This document shows positions 15,353 to 22,179 of a stretch of DNA of 22,249 nucleotides, piece by piece. The stretch comes from Bacteroides sp. CAG:443 (GTDB taxonomy: Bacteria; Bacteroidota; Bacteroidia; Bacteroidales; Bacteroidaceae). A program made the translations under genes and the position numbers. A model generated the notes under the pieces. It was not told the DNA's origin. It saw only the letters and a list, made by a program, of their open reading frames with translations, and ran no database searches. The stretch's first letter is position 1, and every line of letters begins with the position of its first letter. Where the stretch lies: the NCBI GenBank assembly GCA_000432735.1, contig FR887753.1:3838-26086 (forward strand). The letters are read 5' to 3'.

Positions 15353-16285
15353 TTATTTATCGTTTTTTCTTGAAACAGGAATCGTCATCTGTTTCAGTTC
15401 CTCCAGTGTACCGTTGAACACATTCAGGTCCACCTGCTCCTTGATACCCGGCAAAGTACCGGCATCGGTATGCTGCCAGAACTTCCACTGTCCCTTATAT
15501 TCTACCGAGTCGACATAATAATGAGCAATCCAGTACGGATAAGTATTGAAGATGGAATCGTTCAGATAACGAGTCTTAAACTTATAGGATGTATAAAGAA
15601 TAGGCTTCACCTTGTAATGCTGTTCAATCTTCCGGAGCCAGATCAGCAAATCCTTCCGCAAGCGGTCGTCATCGTCGCCCCGCTTCTCTATATCGAGTAC
15701 CGGAGGAAGGTCACCCGGTTCCAACTGAACCGAACGGATAAAGAAATCTGCCTGCCGTGCAGCATCCGTCTTCGGATTGTAAAAATGATATGCCCCACGG
15801 ATAAACCCATACTGACGTGCCAGATTGAAATTATGCACAAACGTCGTATCACTGAAATCTCCACCCTCGGAAGCCTTCAGAAAAACGAAACGGATAGGAA
15901 AAGGAGTAAACTGTGTTTTGCAGAGCGCAGCCCAATTTATTTCCCCCTGATGATGAGAAACATCGAACCCATGCACCCGATACCCTGAAGGAAGGCATAC
16001 GCCATACGCCTTTGTTCCGTAACAAGGTTTCCATCTGTATGCATAAGGACGAATAAAGAAATAATAAAACCCGATGACAAGTAATGCAGCAGCCCCTCCC
16101 ATCAGAACATAATATATCCACGATGGAACTTCCCACTTACGGGCAATTTTCTTTCTATCCCTGCCGCGTCGTGGCTTTCTCTTCTGTCCTCCCGAAACAG
16201 TCTTCGGCGAAGAAGAACCCGTCCGCTTGCGCGATGCAGTTTTACGAGGCTTGTTTACCACCGTTATGGGCGGTTCTTTTGTCAT
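15353..16285 (-). CDS. Membrane-anchored GH25 family lysozyme
   Basis: GH25 enzymes cut the beta-1,4 link between MurNAc and GlcNAc in peptidoglycan. The 310-residue protein has a very basic, Ser/Lys/Arg-rich cytoplasmic tail (residues 1-50), one transmembrane helix (about 55-78, WIYYVLMGGAAALLVIGF) and the catalytic domain from about residue 100. Active-site residues are visible: D108 in GFDVSHHQG, E140 in KASEGG, and D198/E200 in VLDIE. The domain ends with the typical FWQHTDAGTLPGI and DLNVFNG. The topology would put the enzyme in the periplasm tethered to the inner membrane. It lies downstream of pfp on the same strand, 98 bp apart. Confidence 0.92.
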   Translation of the reverse strand: MTKEPPITVVNKPRKTASRKRTGSSSPKTVSGGQKRKPRRGRDRKKIARKWEVPSWIYYVLMGGAAALLVIGFYYFFIRPYAYRWKPCYGTKAYGVCLPSGYRVHGFDVSHHQGEINWAALCKTQFTPFPIRFVFLKASEGGDFSDTTFVHNFNLARQYGFIRGAYHFYNPKTDAARQADFFIRSVQLEPGDLPPVLDIEKRGDDDDRLRKDLLIWLRKIEQHYKVKPILYTSYKFKTRYLNDSIFNTYPYWIAHYYVDSVEYKGQWKFWQHTDAGTLPGIKEQVDLNVFNGTLEELKQMTIPVSRKNDK

Positions 16286-16327
16286 AGGTTTATACAGTTA
16301 CATTAAAAAATAGTCACTGCACCTCTC

Positions 16328-16345
16328 CGTCTGCCAAGGCAGACG
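16328..16345. repeat. Tight 8-bp inverted repeat between pfp and the lysozyme gene
   Basis: CGTCTGCC and GGCAGACG are separated by AA only. On the minus strand there is no immediate T run, so it is probably a hairpin in a read-through mRNA or a bound site; termination is uncertain. Confidence 0.4.
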
Positions 16346-16383
16346 AAGAAGGCAATGACAGATTTCTTTCCTATAAGGAGTTA

Positions 16384-18027
16384 TTATTTAGCTTGTTCAA
16401 GCTGCAAAGTCTTAGTCGGCTGGTCGCAAACTTCAGACGGACCGAAGTACTGGATCGGACCCGGATATACATAATCAGTTTCCTTAGCCCAAGTTTCACG
16501 CTGAGCAGCGAAAGCCTTGAACGGAGCACCATCCAGTTTAACCAGAGCTTTCTGGATAACCGGTTTCATTTCACCGTGACGGCGTTCCATATTCATCATC
16601 ATAGTGATAGGCACACCACCTGCAATCCATTCAGCAGCCGGAGCAGTAGTGTTACGAACTGATGACATGTAACCAGTCTTACCGTTAGCAATCAGCATAG
16701 ATGCAGTGTAACCCAAAGAGTAGCAGTAGTCAGCATCGAAGTTAGACGGAGCAGCGCAACGTCCTTCGTAACCGAAGAAGTGGTGCTGAGCAGCGAACTT
16801 ACCAACATACTTGCCTTCTTCCTTCCACTGAGCCAGCTTAGTACCAACCATTTCAGACAACAGCTTTTCAGTTTCGATCAGAGAAACCTGAACGTTTCCG
16901 TGCGGGTCGCGGTCCAAAGACAACTGGCGAGCAACACCTTCCGGCAGAGAAGCATAGATAGCAGCATTTTCCGGGCTCAGCTTGCTGATGATATAATCAC
17001 GCTGTTTAGAACGCTTGATGCTGTTGAATTCATCACCGTTAGCAGCCAGGAAGTCATTCAATTCAGCAATCAGACGCTTCATAGCCGGGATAAATTCGAT
17101 CAAACCTTCCGGAATCAATACAGTACCGAAGTTGTTACCAGCAGCAGCACGGTCGGCAACTACCTGAGCGATATAAGTAACGATGTCATCCAAAGACATG
17201 TTCTTAGCTTCAACTTCCTCAGAAATGATACAGATGTTAGGCTGAACCTGCAAAGCACATTCCAGAGCGATGTGAGAAGCAGAACGTCCCATCAGTTTGA
17301 TGAAGTGCCAGTACTTACGAGCAGAGTTACAGTCACGTTCGATGTTACCGATAACTTCAGCATAAGTCTTACAAGCAGTATCGAAACCGAATGAAGTTTC
17401 AATCATGTCGTTCTTCAAGTCACCGTCGATAGTCTTCGGACAACCGATAACCTGGATACCATAGTTCTTGGCAGCATAGTATTCAGCCAATACACAAGCG
17501 TTGGTATTAGAGTCATCACCACCGATAATAACCAGTGCCTTGATGCCCAGTTCCTTCAGGATTTCATAACCTTTTTCGAACTGATCTTCCTTTTCCAGCT
17601 TTGTACGGCCAGAACCGATAATATCGAAACCACCGGTGTTACGGTATTCGTCGATGATATCAGCAGTCAATTCCATATATTTGTGGTCAACCAATCCGCC
17701 GGGACCCAAGATAAAACCATACAATTTGTTTGCAGGATTCAGTTTCTTGATACCATCGAACAGACCAGAGATAACGTTGTGTCCGCCCGGAGCCTGGCCA
17801 CCAGACAAAATAACTCCCACGTTCATAGGAGCATATTCCTTAGCTTCTCCTTCAACGAACTTGATCAACGGCATGCCGTAAGTGTTCGGGAACAATTTCT
17901 TGATTGCTTCCTGATCGGCAACCGACTGTGTAGGTTCTCCTTCCTGTACCTTTACAGCACCTTTCAATGCCTTAGGCAGTTTTGGCTGATAAGCAGCTCT
18001 TGCAATTTGTAATGCACTTTTTGTCAT
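16384..18027 (-). CDS. pfp: PPi-dependent phosphofructokinase (diphosphate--fructose-6-phosphate 1-phosphotransferase)
   Basis: PFP reversibly converts fructose-6-phosphate and PPi to fructose-1,6-bisphosphate and phosphate in glycolysis. Length is 547 residues, as in the long PFP group. PPi use rather than ATP is shown by the two signature changes: GGDDSNT (residues 169-175, Asp in place of the Gly of ATP enzymes) and PKTIDGD (197-203, Lys in place of Gly). D201 is the catalytic base position. GGQAPGGHN (76-84) binds phosphate. The gene uses strongly biased, frequent codons, consistent with high expression. It diverges from the 90-aa gene across a 146-bp spacer, and may share a transcript with the lysozyme gene. 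Confidence 0.95.
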   Translation of the reverse strand: MTKSALQIARAAYQPKLPKALKGAVKVQEGEPTQSVADQEAIKKLFPNTYGMPLIKFVEGEAKEYAPMNVGVILSGGQAPGGHNVISGLFDGIKKLNPANKLYGFILGPGGLVDHKYMELTADIIDEYRNTGGFDIIGSGRTKLEKEDQFEKGYEILKELGIKALVIIGGDDSNTNACVLAEYYAAKNYGIQVIGCPKTIDGDLKNDMIETSFGFDTACKTYAEVIGNIERDCNSARKYWHFIKLMGRSASHIALECALQVQPNICIISEEVEAKNMSLDDIVTYIAQVVADRAAAGNNFGTVLIPEGLIEFIPAMKRLIAELNDFLAANGDEFNSIKRSKQRDYIISKLSPENAAIYASLPEGVARQLSLDRDPHGNVQVSLIETEKLLSEMVGTKLAQWKEEGKYVGKFAAQHHFFGYEGRCAAPSNFDADYCYSLGYTASMLIANGKTGYMSSVRNTTAPAAEWIAGGVPITMMMNMERRHGEMKPVIQKALVKLDGAPFKAFAAQRETWAKETDYVYPGPIQYFGPSEVCDQPTKTLQLEQAK

Positions 18028-18120
18028 AATTGTTTTTAATTTATATAAGGTGTATAAATTTCAGTATGCGCAAATTTCGCCTTTTTTTCGGAAATATGAA
18101 AACGTATGCAAAAAAAATGT

Positions 18121-18132
18121 TATCTTTACCAC
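18121..18132 (+). promoter_or_regulatory. Candidate -7 box for the 90-aa gene
   Basis: TATCTTTACCAC (one base off TAnnTTTG) lies about 42 bp before the ATG and is identical over 12 bases to the box at 8432. Confidence 0.4.
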
Positions 18133-18173
18133 GTAATCAATCTATTTTATTAACCCAATAAAACAATAAGACT

Positions 18174-18446
18174 ATGGCTAGTAGAAGAAATTTAAAAAAG
18201 AATGTCAACTATATTTCCGACCTCGTAGCAGGTTTGTGTATCGTAGAAGGTCTGAATGCAAAAGATGAAAACCGCGAAGAACTGAGCAATCTGTTCCTTC
18301 AGGCAATCAACTTGCGTCAGGATATCATCAGCCGCATCAGCCACACGGAACCGGGAAACGTAAAAGGTTTCTACAAAAAACTGAAAGAAGACTTCAACAA
18401 CGGTACGGAAGCTATTTTCAAGAAACTGGAAGAACTGGGTAAATAA
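18174..18446 (+). CDS. Conserved-looking 90-residue helical protein, function unknown
   Basis: The protein starts MASRRNLKKNVNYISDLVAGL and continues with charged amphipathic helices (NREELSNLFLQAINLRQDI, FYKKLKEDFNNGTEAIFKKLEELGK; both are described by type). There is no signal peptide, membrane helix or Cys pair. It is probably a soluble all-helical cytosolic protein. I recognise it only as the kind of small conserved protein found in Bacteroidetes, not a named family. It is 5 bp upstream of the PlsC-like acyltransferase gene and translated from the same transcript, so a link to lipid or envelope work is possible but only by position. Confidence 0.8.
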   Translation: MASRRNLKKNVNYISDLVAGLCIVEGLNAKDENREELSNLFLQAINLRQDIISRISHTEPGNVKGFYKKLKEDFNNGTEAIFKKLEELGK

Positions 18447-18451
18447 GGAGC

Positions 18452-19009
18452 ATGAAACAAGCCATTTGCAGCTTTATCTACTATAAGATACTGGGATGGA
18501 AAGCCAAAGTTTCCGTCCCGGATTTCGACAAATGCATCATTTGTGCAGCCCCGCATACTACCAACTGGGATTTGATTATCGGCAAACTGTTCATCAGTGC
18601 CGTGGGACGCGAGTCGGGATTCATGATGAAAAAGGAATGGTTCTTCTTTCCGCTCGGCATCCTGTTCCGCTGGATGGGAGGAATCCCCGTACACCGCGAC
18701 AAACATACCTCGCTGGTAGACCAGGTCATCAAGCAGGTCAAGGCAAGCGACAAGTTTCATCTTGCCATTACGCCGGAAGGAACCCGCTCTCCGAACCCGA
18801 ACTGGAAAAAGGGATTCTACTACATTGCACTGGGTGCAAACATTCCTATCGTACTGATCGGCATCGATTATGAAAAGAAGTGTATCACCGCCGAAAAGTA
18901 CATCATGCCCAGCGGGGACATAGACAAGGACATGCGAGAAATCAAACTGTACTTCAAAGATTTCAAGGGAAGACATCCCCACAAATTCGATTTAGGCAAT
19001 ATTGATTAA
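18452..19009 (+). CDS. PlsC-like 1-acyl-glycerol-3-phosphate acyltransferase
   Basis: PlsC-like enzymes move an acyl chain to a lysophospholipid or related acceptor at the inner membrane. The catalytic HX4D box is HTTNWD (residues 35-40) and the acceptor-binding box is PEGTRS (108-113). Between them are GGIPVHRDKH and a short hydrophobic patch (WFFFPLGILF). At 185 residues it is a short PlsC without a clear N-terminal anchor. The start has a GGAG at the right spacing (5 bp before ATG), notable because Shine-Dalgarno sites are uncommon here. True PlsA/PlsC or a specialised acyltransferase cannot be told apart. It is followed by a strong terminator. Confidence 0.88.
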   Translation: MKQAICSFIYYKILGWKAKVSVPDFDKCIICAAPHTTNWDLIIGKLFISAVGRESGFMMKKEWFFFPLGILFRWMGGIPVHRDKHTSLVDQVIKQVKASDKFHLAITPEGTRSPNPNWKKGFYYIALGANIPIVLIGIDYEKKCITAEKYIMPSGDIDKDMREIKLYFKDFKGRHPHKFDLGNID

Positions 19010-19029
19010 CAATGTATGGTCTTTATAAG

Positions 19030-19072
19030 AAACGTTTCGTGTAATTGTTCGGCACGGAACGTTTTGTTTTTT
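19030..19072 (+). terminator. Rho-independent terminator after the acyltransferase
   Basis: AAACGTTTCGTG (19030-19041) pairs with CACGGAACGTTT (19053-19064) with one G-U pair, an 11-nt loop, then TTGTTTTTT. Confidence 0.85.
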
Positions 19073-19095
19073 CCATCCACCAGCACGTTTCTCTG

Positions 19096-19103
19096 TAGTT
19101 TTG
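19096..19103 (+). promoter_or_regulatory. -7-like box overlapping the first palindrome
   Basis: TAGTTTTG fits TAnnTTTG and overlaps palindrome 1 (19100-19109), so a bound protein would block it. No clear -33 element is seen. Confidence 0.4.
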
Positions 19104-19151
19104 TACAAATTCCAATTGTTTTTGTACAAAATATTTTTTCTTTTGTACAAA
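19100..19151. repeat. Three TTTGTACAAA palindromes at exact 21-bp spacing
   Basis: Perfect 10-bp palindromes occur at 19100-19109, 19121-19130 and 19142-19151. Both steps are 21 bp (two helical turns), so the sites face the same side of the helix. The flanks are T-rich on the left of each copy. This is the layout of a multi-dimer operator. The protein that would bind it is not in this window. Confidence 0.75.
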
Positions 19152-19186
19152 TTATTCCTGAAATGCCGTGATGTTTCCAAGAAAAG

Positions 19187-19402
19187 ATGCAGAAGCCAGA
19201 CCTACCTCTTAGTTATGACTTTTCAAATCCTCCGACTGGCCATTTGATAAAAAGCACAAATAATAAACAATATACATTACCATTGCCTACAAAAAGGTAT
19301 TTAAATTATCAAGACAACAAGAAGTATAAAAAAATGGATTTTAGAAGAATAAACACTCTTATTTTCATGTCAATAAATACAATAAGTTATTTACATTCTT
19401 GA
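19187..19402 (+). CDS. Doubtful 71-residue ORF downstream of the palindromes
   Basis: ATG at 19187 is preceded by AAGAAAAG and begins MQKPDLPLSYDFSNPP. The rest is Asn/Lys/Tyr-rich and low in complexity with no domain I recognise, and the 3' end overlaps the convergent gene at 19387 by 16 bp. It is the only plus-strand ORF the palindrome/promoter could serve, which is the main reason to list it. It may equally be a remnant or chance. Confidence 0.25.
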   Translation: MQKPDLPLSYDFSNPPTGHLIKSTNNKQYTLPLPTKRYLNYQDNKKYKKMDFRRINTLIFMSINTISYLHS

Positions 19403-20160
19403 ACATATACTTTATTTATCTTCAGCACCTCACTAAAAAATGATTTTACATCGTCACTATTCTCTATATCATTCAATATCCTATGATATACAAAATATGA
19501 ATTTGCCAGTACGATACCATCTCGCATCGGTCGGAATATAACCATACTTTGCCAACCTCTTTCATAGAGATACAAATACAAGACAGGTTCTTTTAGATTC
19601 ATTTCATAAAAAAATGCATCTTCATATACCAATAGAGAAGTAGCAGCAAGTGAAGCAGATCCATTTAACGCACTCAATTGAACCGGAATAGACCTTACCA
19701 TCCTTTCAATTATTATAGAATCTGAATTATCTGATATTTTTAAGGATGATTGTAGATGGCTGACACAAAATACTTTTTCAGGAATATCGTATTTACATTG
19801 AGAAATATCCGCTATAATCTTGTTGACTTCCTTCGAATTGCTACATAAATTTAGATACTCCTGGTTATTAGACAGTTGACTCATTTTCAGCGTAAGTTGT
19901 ATTCCATGCTCCTTCAATGACATTTGTCCTTTTAACGTTTGCAAGGAACCAATTCTAATGTTTGTAACCGTATCATTTTCTCCAATTATAGACAAATCCT
20001 TGTCTTGCGTCGCTTTCGCCCGAAGGTGCTTTTGCTTACTAACACAACTTACGTCACTCGTATATCCGGCTGAGGTAATACCAACACTCAGAGTATCAGC
20101 CAGGCATTGAAGGTCACTTATAACAACCCATGAAAGCAGTATGAACAGTAACTTTTTCAT
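19387..20160 (-). CDS. Chimeric secreted protein with duplicated signal region, function unknown
   Basis: The 257-residue protein begins with a signal peptide (MKKLLFILLSWVVISDLQC then LADTLSVG) nearly identical through residue 36 to that of the double TonB_C protein at 21265. It then carries ATQDKDLSIIGENDTVTNI, which resembles ATPDKELAIIGGNDTLTSI of the Ig-like lipoprotein at 20562. The rest (about residues 75-257) has no domain I know; it includes LLVYEDAFFYEMNLKEPV and YERGWQSMVIFRPMRDG. It therefore looks assembled from parts of both neighbours plus a third body. Low-GC codon use matches the cluster. Its own copy of the promoter precedes it. Probably periplasmic or surface-exposed. Confidence 0.7.
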   Translation of the reverse strand: MKKLLFILLSWVVISDLQCLADTLSVGITSAGYTSDVSCVSKQKHLRAKATQDKDLSIIGENDTVTNIRIGSLQTLKGQMSLKEHGIQLTLKMSQLSNNQEYLNLCSNSKEVNKIIADISQCKYDIPEKVFCVSHLQSSLKISDNSDSIIIERMVRSIPVQLSALNGSASLAATSLLVYEDAFFYEMNLKEPVLYLYLYERGWQSMVIFRPMRDGIVLANSYFVYHRILNDIENSDDVKSFFSEVLKINKVYVQECK

Positions 20161-20233
20161 AACTTATTACCTTAAAGTAGTCAAAGATAAAAAATAAACA
20201 GGATAACCTAATCAATTATTTGACTATTCTTTT
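20054..20233 (-). repeat. Repeat copy A: promoter plus signal-peptide cassette
   Basis: About 180 bp nearly identical to 22073-22249, covering the first 107 bp of the ORF and about 73 bp upstream. The coding parts differ at only a handful of positions and the promoter cores share AACAGGATAACCTAATCA. Copies differ slightly in length next to the -7 box. Confidence 0.9.
20182..20215 (-). promoter_or_regulatory. Promoter of the chimeric gene (copy A)
   Basis: On the minus strand TATCTTTG (20189-20182) matches the -7 consensus, with TTG at 20215-20213 as a possible -33 element at 23-bp spacing. It lies 21 bp before the ATG. Confidence 0.6.
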
Positions 20234-20268
20234 CCTGCTAGGTTTAAGCAAATTAGCTCTTATTGTAT

Positions 20269-20554
20269 TCAATATGAGTTCCCCTTTTGGTGAAAGACAA
20301 GCATATCCTTGTTTTCCAATTCGCCGATGTGCATGGTGTGTATACCTCCTTGCTGCCGTCAATAGTTGCCGATTTCTTGTGTCCGGATGGCATTTTGCGG
20401 GACGCCTGTATTAGTAAATCAGATAATGAACCTTGTCGGGTACGATTTCGATTTCGGATATACTTGTCACTTCAATGTAACGCTCATTGGTTTACGCCTG
20501 CAAGGAAAAGGTCGCCGATAAGCTGATAATGAATGCCGATAGTCTTGTTTTCAT
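20269..20554 (-). pseudogene. Broken SIMPL/DUF541-like secreted protein gene
   Basis: On the minus strand an ATG at 20554 opens a 20-residue signal-peptide-like stretch (MKTRLSAFIISL...SLQA) that meets TAA at 20494-20492. The same frame continues with ERYIEVTSISEIEIVPDK, the strand pattern of the SIMPL/DUF541 family (IEVTG..E..V.PD), until TAA at 20413-20411. A second frame then reads GVPQNAIRTQEIGNY to TGA at 20361-20359 and LENKDMLVFHQKGNSY to TGA at 20271-20269. Two stops, one frame change and a short length show decay with a likely internal deletion. It starts 7 bp past the stop of the Ig-like lipoprotein gene and ends just before repeat copy A. The family assignment rests on motif resemblance only. 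Confidence 0.55.
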
Positions 20555-20561
20555 AAGGCTA

Positions 20562-21131
20562 CTACTTAATTTCAAATTCTGCACTCAATTCTATATACTC
20601 TCTTTTCGCAGAGAACGATTTACATATCCGGTATTTCCCTTTGGGAAGATGATAGTACCTGCCGACAGGGAAACGAAAGCAATATAATAAAGGTGCTTTT
20701 TGCTTGTCAAACCCATCATCAAACCAACTTCTATCGCCTTTTGTCTTAGCTATAGCCCATTCTGTCCCATTCCATTGTTCTAATTTCCAACCTCTTCCAT
20801 ATATCAGCGAGACTGATGTCGGGTTTGCAACGAACACATTTACGACTTGTACATTCTCCCAATAAACAGGACGTTCCGTCCACATAGAAATAGGTTTATC
20901 CTTGTATTTGTCCGGCAAGTCTTCGACATACCAAAGGCAACACTCCGGCGTATCATAGATGATGGTATCCTTATCCGCCGATACAACTTGGATGCTTGTA
21001 AGCGTATCGTTTCCACCGATGATAGCCAATTCCTTATCCGGCGTTGCTTCCGACTGGAACTGTTGCCGTTTATTGGTGCAACTCAGGCAAACTGCACCTG
21101 ATAACATTACGAATAAAATTATTGTTCTCAT
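20562..21131 (-). CDS. Ig-like domain lipoprotein, function unknown
   Basis: The 189-residue protein has a hydrophobic N-terminus and Cys residues (VCLSCTNK) that suggest a lipoprotein, although the lipobox is not canonical. Residues 28-50 carry the ATPDKELAIIGGNDTLT segment shared with the chimeric gene. The C-terminal part (VSLIYGRGWKLEQWNGTEW ... FRFPVGRYYHLPKGKYRICKSF) has the look of the bacterial Ig-like domain that ends in G-K-Y-R-I (Big_14-like), from family recollection. GGAGAG lies 9 bases before the ATG. It overlaps the preceding 59-codon ORF by ATGA, indicating coupled translation. Probably periplasmic or outer-membrane bound. Confidence 0.75.
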   Translation of the reverse strand: MRTIILFVMLSGAVCLSCTNKRQQFQSEATPDKELAIIGGNDTLTSIQVVSADKDTIIYDTPECCLWYVEDLPDKYKDKPISMWTERPVYWENVQVVNVFVANPTSVSLIYGRGWKLEQWNGTEWAIAKTKGDRSWFDDGFDKQKAPLLYCFRFPVGRYYHLPKGKYRICKSFSAKREYIELSAEFEIK

Positions 21132-21307
21132 TGTAGAGACTCTCCTTTCTTGTTAATGTATTGCCATTCATTGCTTACCCATTCGTGATGTTCTCCGTCA
21201 AACATGATTTTTTCCTCTCCTGTAAATGTGACCTTTACTTTGCCGTTCTCAAATGTATGGGCTATCAGTTTACTTTTTTCTTCCGAAAGAATATGGGTAC
21301 TGTCCAT
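21128..21307 (-). CDS. 59-residue ORF overlapping both neighbours
   Basis: An ATG at 21307 opens 59 codons starting MDSTHILSEEKSKLIAH and ending with WQYINKKGESLQ, closed by the TGA of an ATGA overlap with the lipoprotein gene. The first 43 bases lie out of frame within the 3' end of the TonB_C gene. The peptide is charged and non-repetitive, with no signal peptide or helix bundle pattern (KVKVTFTGEEKIMFDGEHHEW suggests beta strands). I do not recognise it. It may be a real small gene or the surviving C-terminal piece of a larger gene whose front was replaced when the TonB_C gene arrived. Confidence 0.45.
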   Translation of the reverse strand: MDSTHILSEEKSKLIAHTFENGKVKVTFTGEEKIMFDGEHHEWVSNEWQYINKKGESLQ

Positions 21308-22179
21308 ACAGATTTGCGATATTCTCCTTTACCATAATAATTTATAGTAGGTGTCCAGCGAGGCATTTCTTTGATTATTTCCAAAACTTGGTTATCCCAA
21401 TCTTGAATACCACAACTACGCAAAATCTTTGGATCATATATTTCTCCGTACGAATTGATTCGTATGGTATAGATTCCTCTTATTTGCTGCTTGTCGCCCA
21501 ATAAGGCTGGATCGTACACCAATCGTTGAGTGATATAATTTTGTGCAGACCATGGTTTCCCGTCTTGAAAATAAGATACAGCTTCCCACTCAACGAAGCT
21601 CTGCCTTATATTTTCTTCTGCAATGCTGTCTGCCTTTAGTCTATCCCTATAATGTTGTGGTAGAAAAGGAACGTATACAGTGTAAAGGCACTCCATCCGT
21701 TTGCCGTTCTCGTCTCGGCATGGTAGGCAGTGAGGAAGCTCCTTTAGCAGTCTTATGACTTCCCGATCGAAATCTTTATGTGTTGTTGTCAATATGTTAA
21801 TGCTACGTGGAAGTCCTAATGTGTCAACTGAAAACATAACCACCGAATATCCACTCTGATTTGTTTCCAAGAGATGTTCAGGATAAATCATTTGAGAAGT
21901 AAAATACTTTTCCAAGTCGTAATTCCATTTCGCCCAACGAGGAGGTTCGATGATTGACAAATCTTTAATTGGCCTCCCCGATATATCCAGCACACCCACG
22001 TTCCAAATGTTTCCTGCACGCCAAATACTATCCAAACGGTTCTCATTCTGCCGTTGTCCTTGCGCGCTGCTATCACTCGTATATCCGGCAGAGGTAATAC
22101 CAACACTCAGAGTATCAGCCAGACATTGAAGGTTACTTATAACGATCCATGAAAGCAGTATGAACAGTAACTTTTTCAT
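21265..22179 (-). CDS. Secreted protein with two TonB C-terminal-like domains
   Basis: The 304-residue protein has a signal peptide (residues 1-21) and two copies of the TonB_C fold. The first (about 85-175) shows YFTSQMIYPEHLL, GYSVVMFSVDTLGLPRSI and LKELPHCLPCRDENGKRM. The second (about 220-300) shows GIYTIRINSYGEIYDPKIL and IKEMPRWTPTINYYGKG. Classical TonB has an N-terminal membrane anchor and proline-rich linker to reach ExbBD; neither is seen, so energy transduction is doubtful and a periplasmic binding role is more likely. The first 36 residues match the chimeric gene at 19387. It opens the minus-strand cluster just downstream of repeat copy B. Confidence 0.8.
   Translation of the reverse strand: MKKLLFILLSWIVISNLQCLADTLSVGITSAGYTSDSSAQGQRQNENRLDSIWRAGNIWNVGVLDISGRPIKDLSIIEPPRWAKWNYDLEKYFTSQMIYPEHLLETNQSGYSVVMFSVDTLGLPRSINILTTTHKDFDREVIRLLKELPHCLPCRDENGKRMECLYTVYVPFLPQHYRDRLKADSIAEENIRQSFVEWEAVSYFQDGKPWSAQNYITQRLVYDPALLGDKQQIRGIYTIRINSYGEIYDPKILRSCGIQDWDNQVLEIIKEMPRWTPTINYYGKGEYRKSVWTVPIFFRKKKVN

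Larger units (their letters stand above)
19010..19386. other. Interval after the acyltransferase: terminator, palindrome array, AT-rich tail
   Basis: 377 bases hold the terminator at 19030, the triple palindrome at 19100-19151 and a doubtful 71-codon ORF at 19187. Composition becomes AT-rich here, marking the change from core to accessory DNA. Confidence 0.6.

Noticed and set aside
16780..17394. Plus-strand reading frame opposite pfp
   Set aside because: Antisense to strongly conserved PFP catalytic regions; composition (Ser/Thr/Asn/Phe rich) is that of a shadow.
19100..19151. CRISPR array
   Set aside because: Units are 10-bp palindromes with 11-bp T-rich spacers, far too short, and no cas genes are present.
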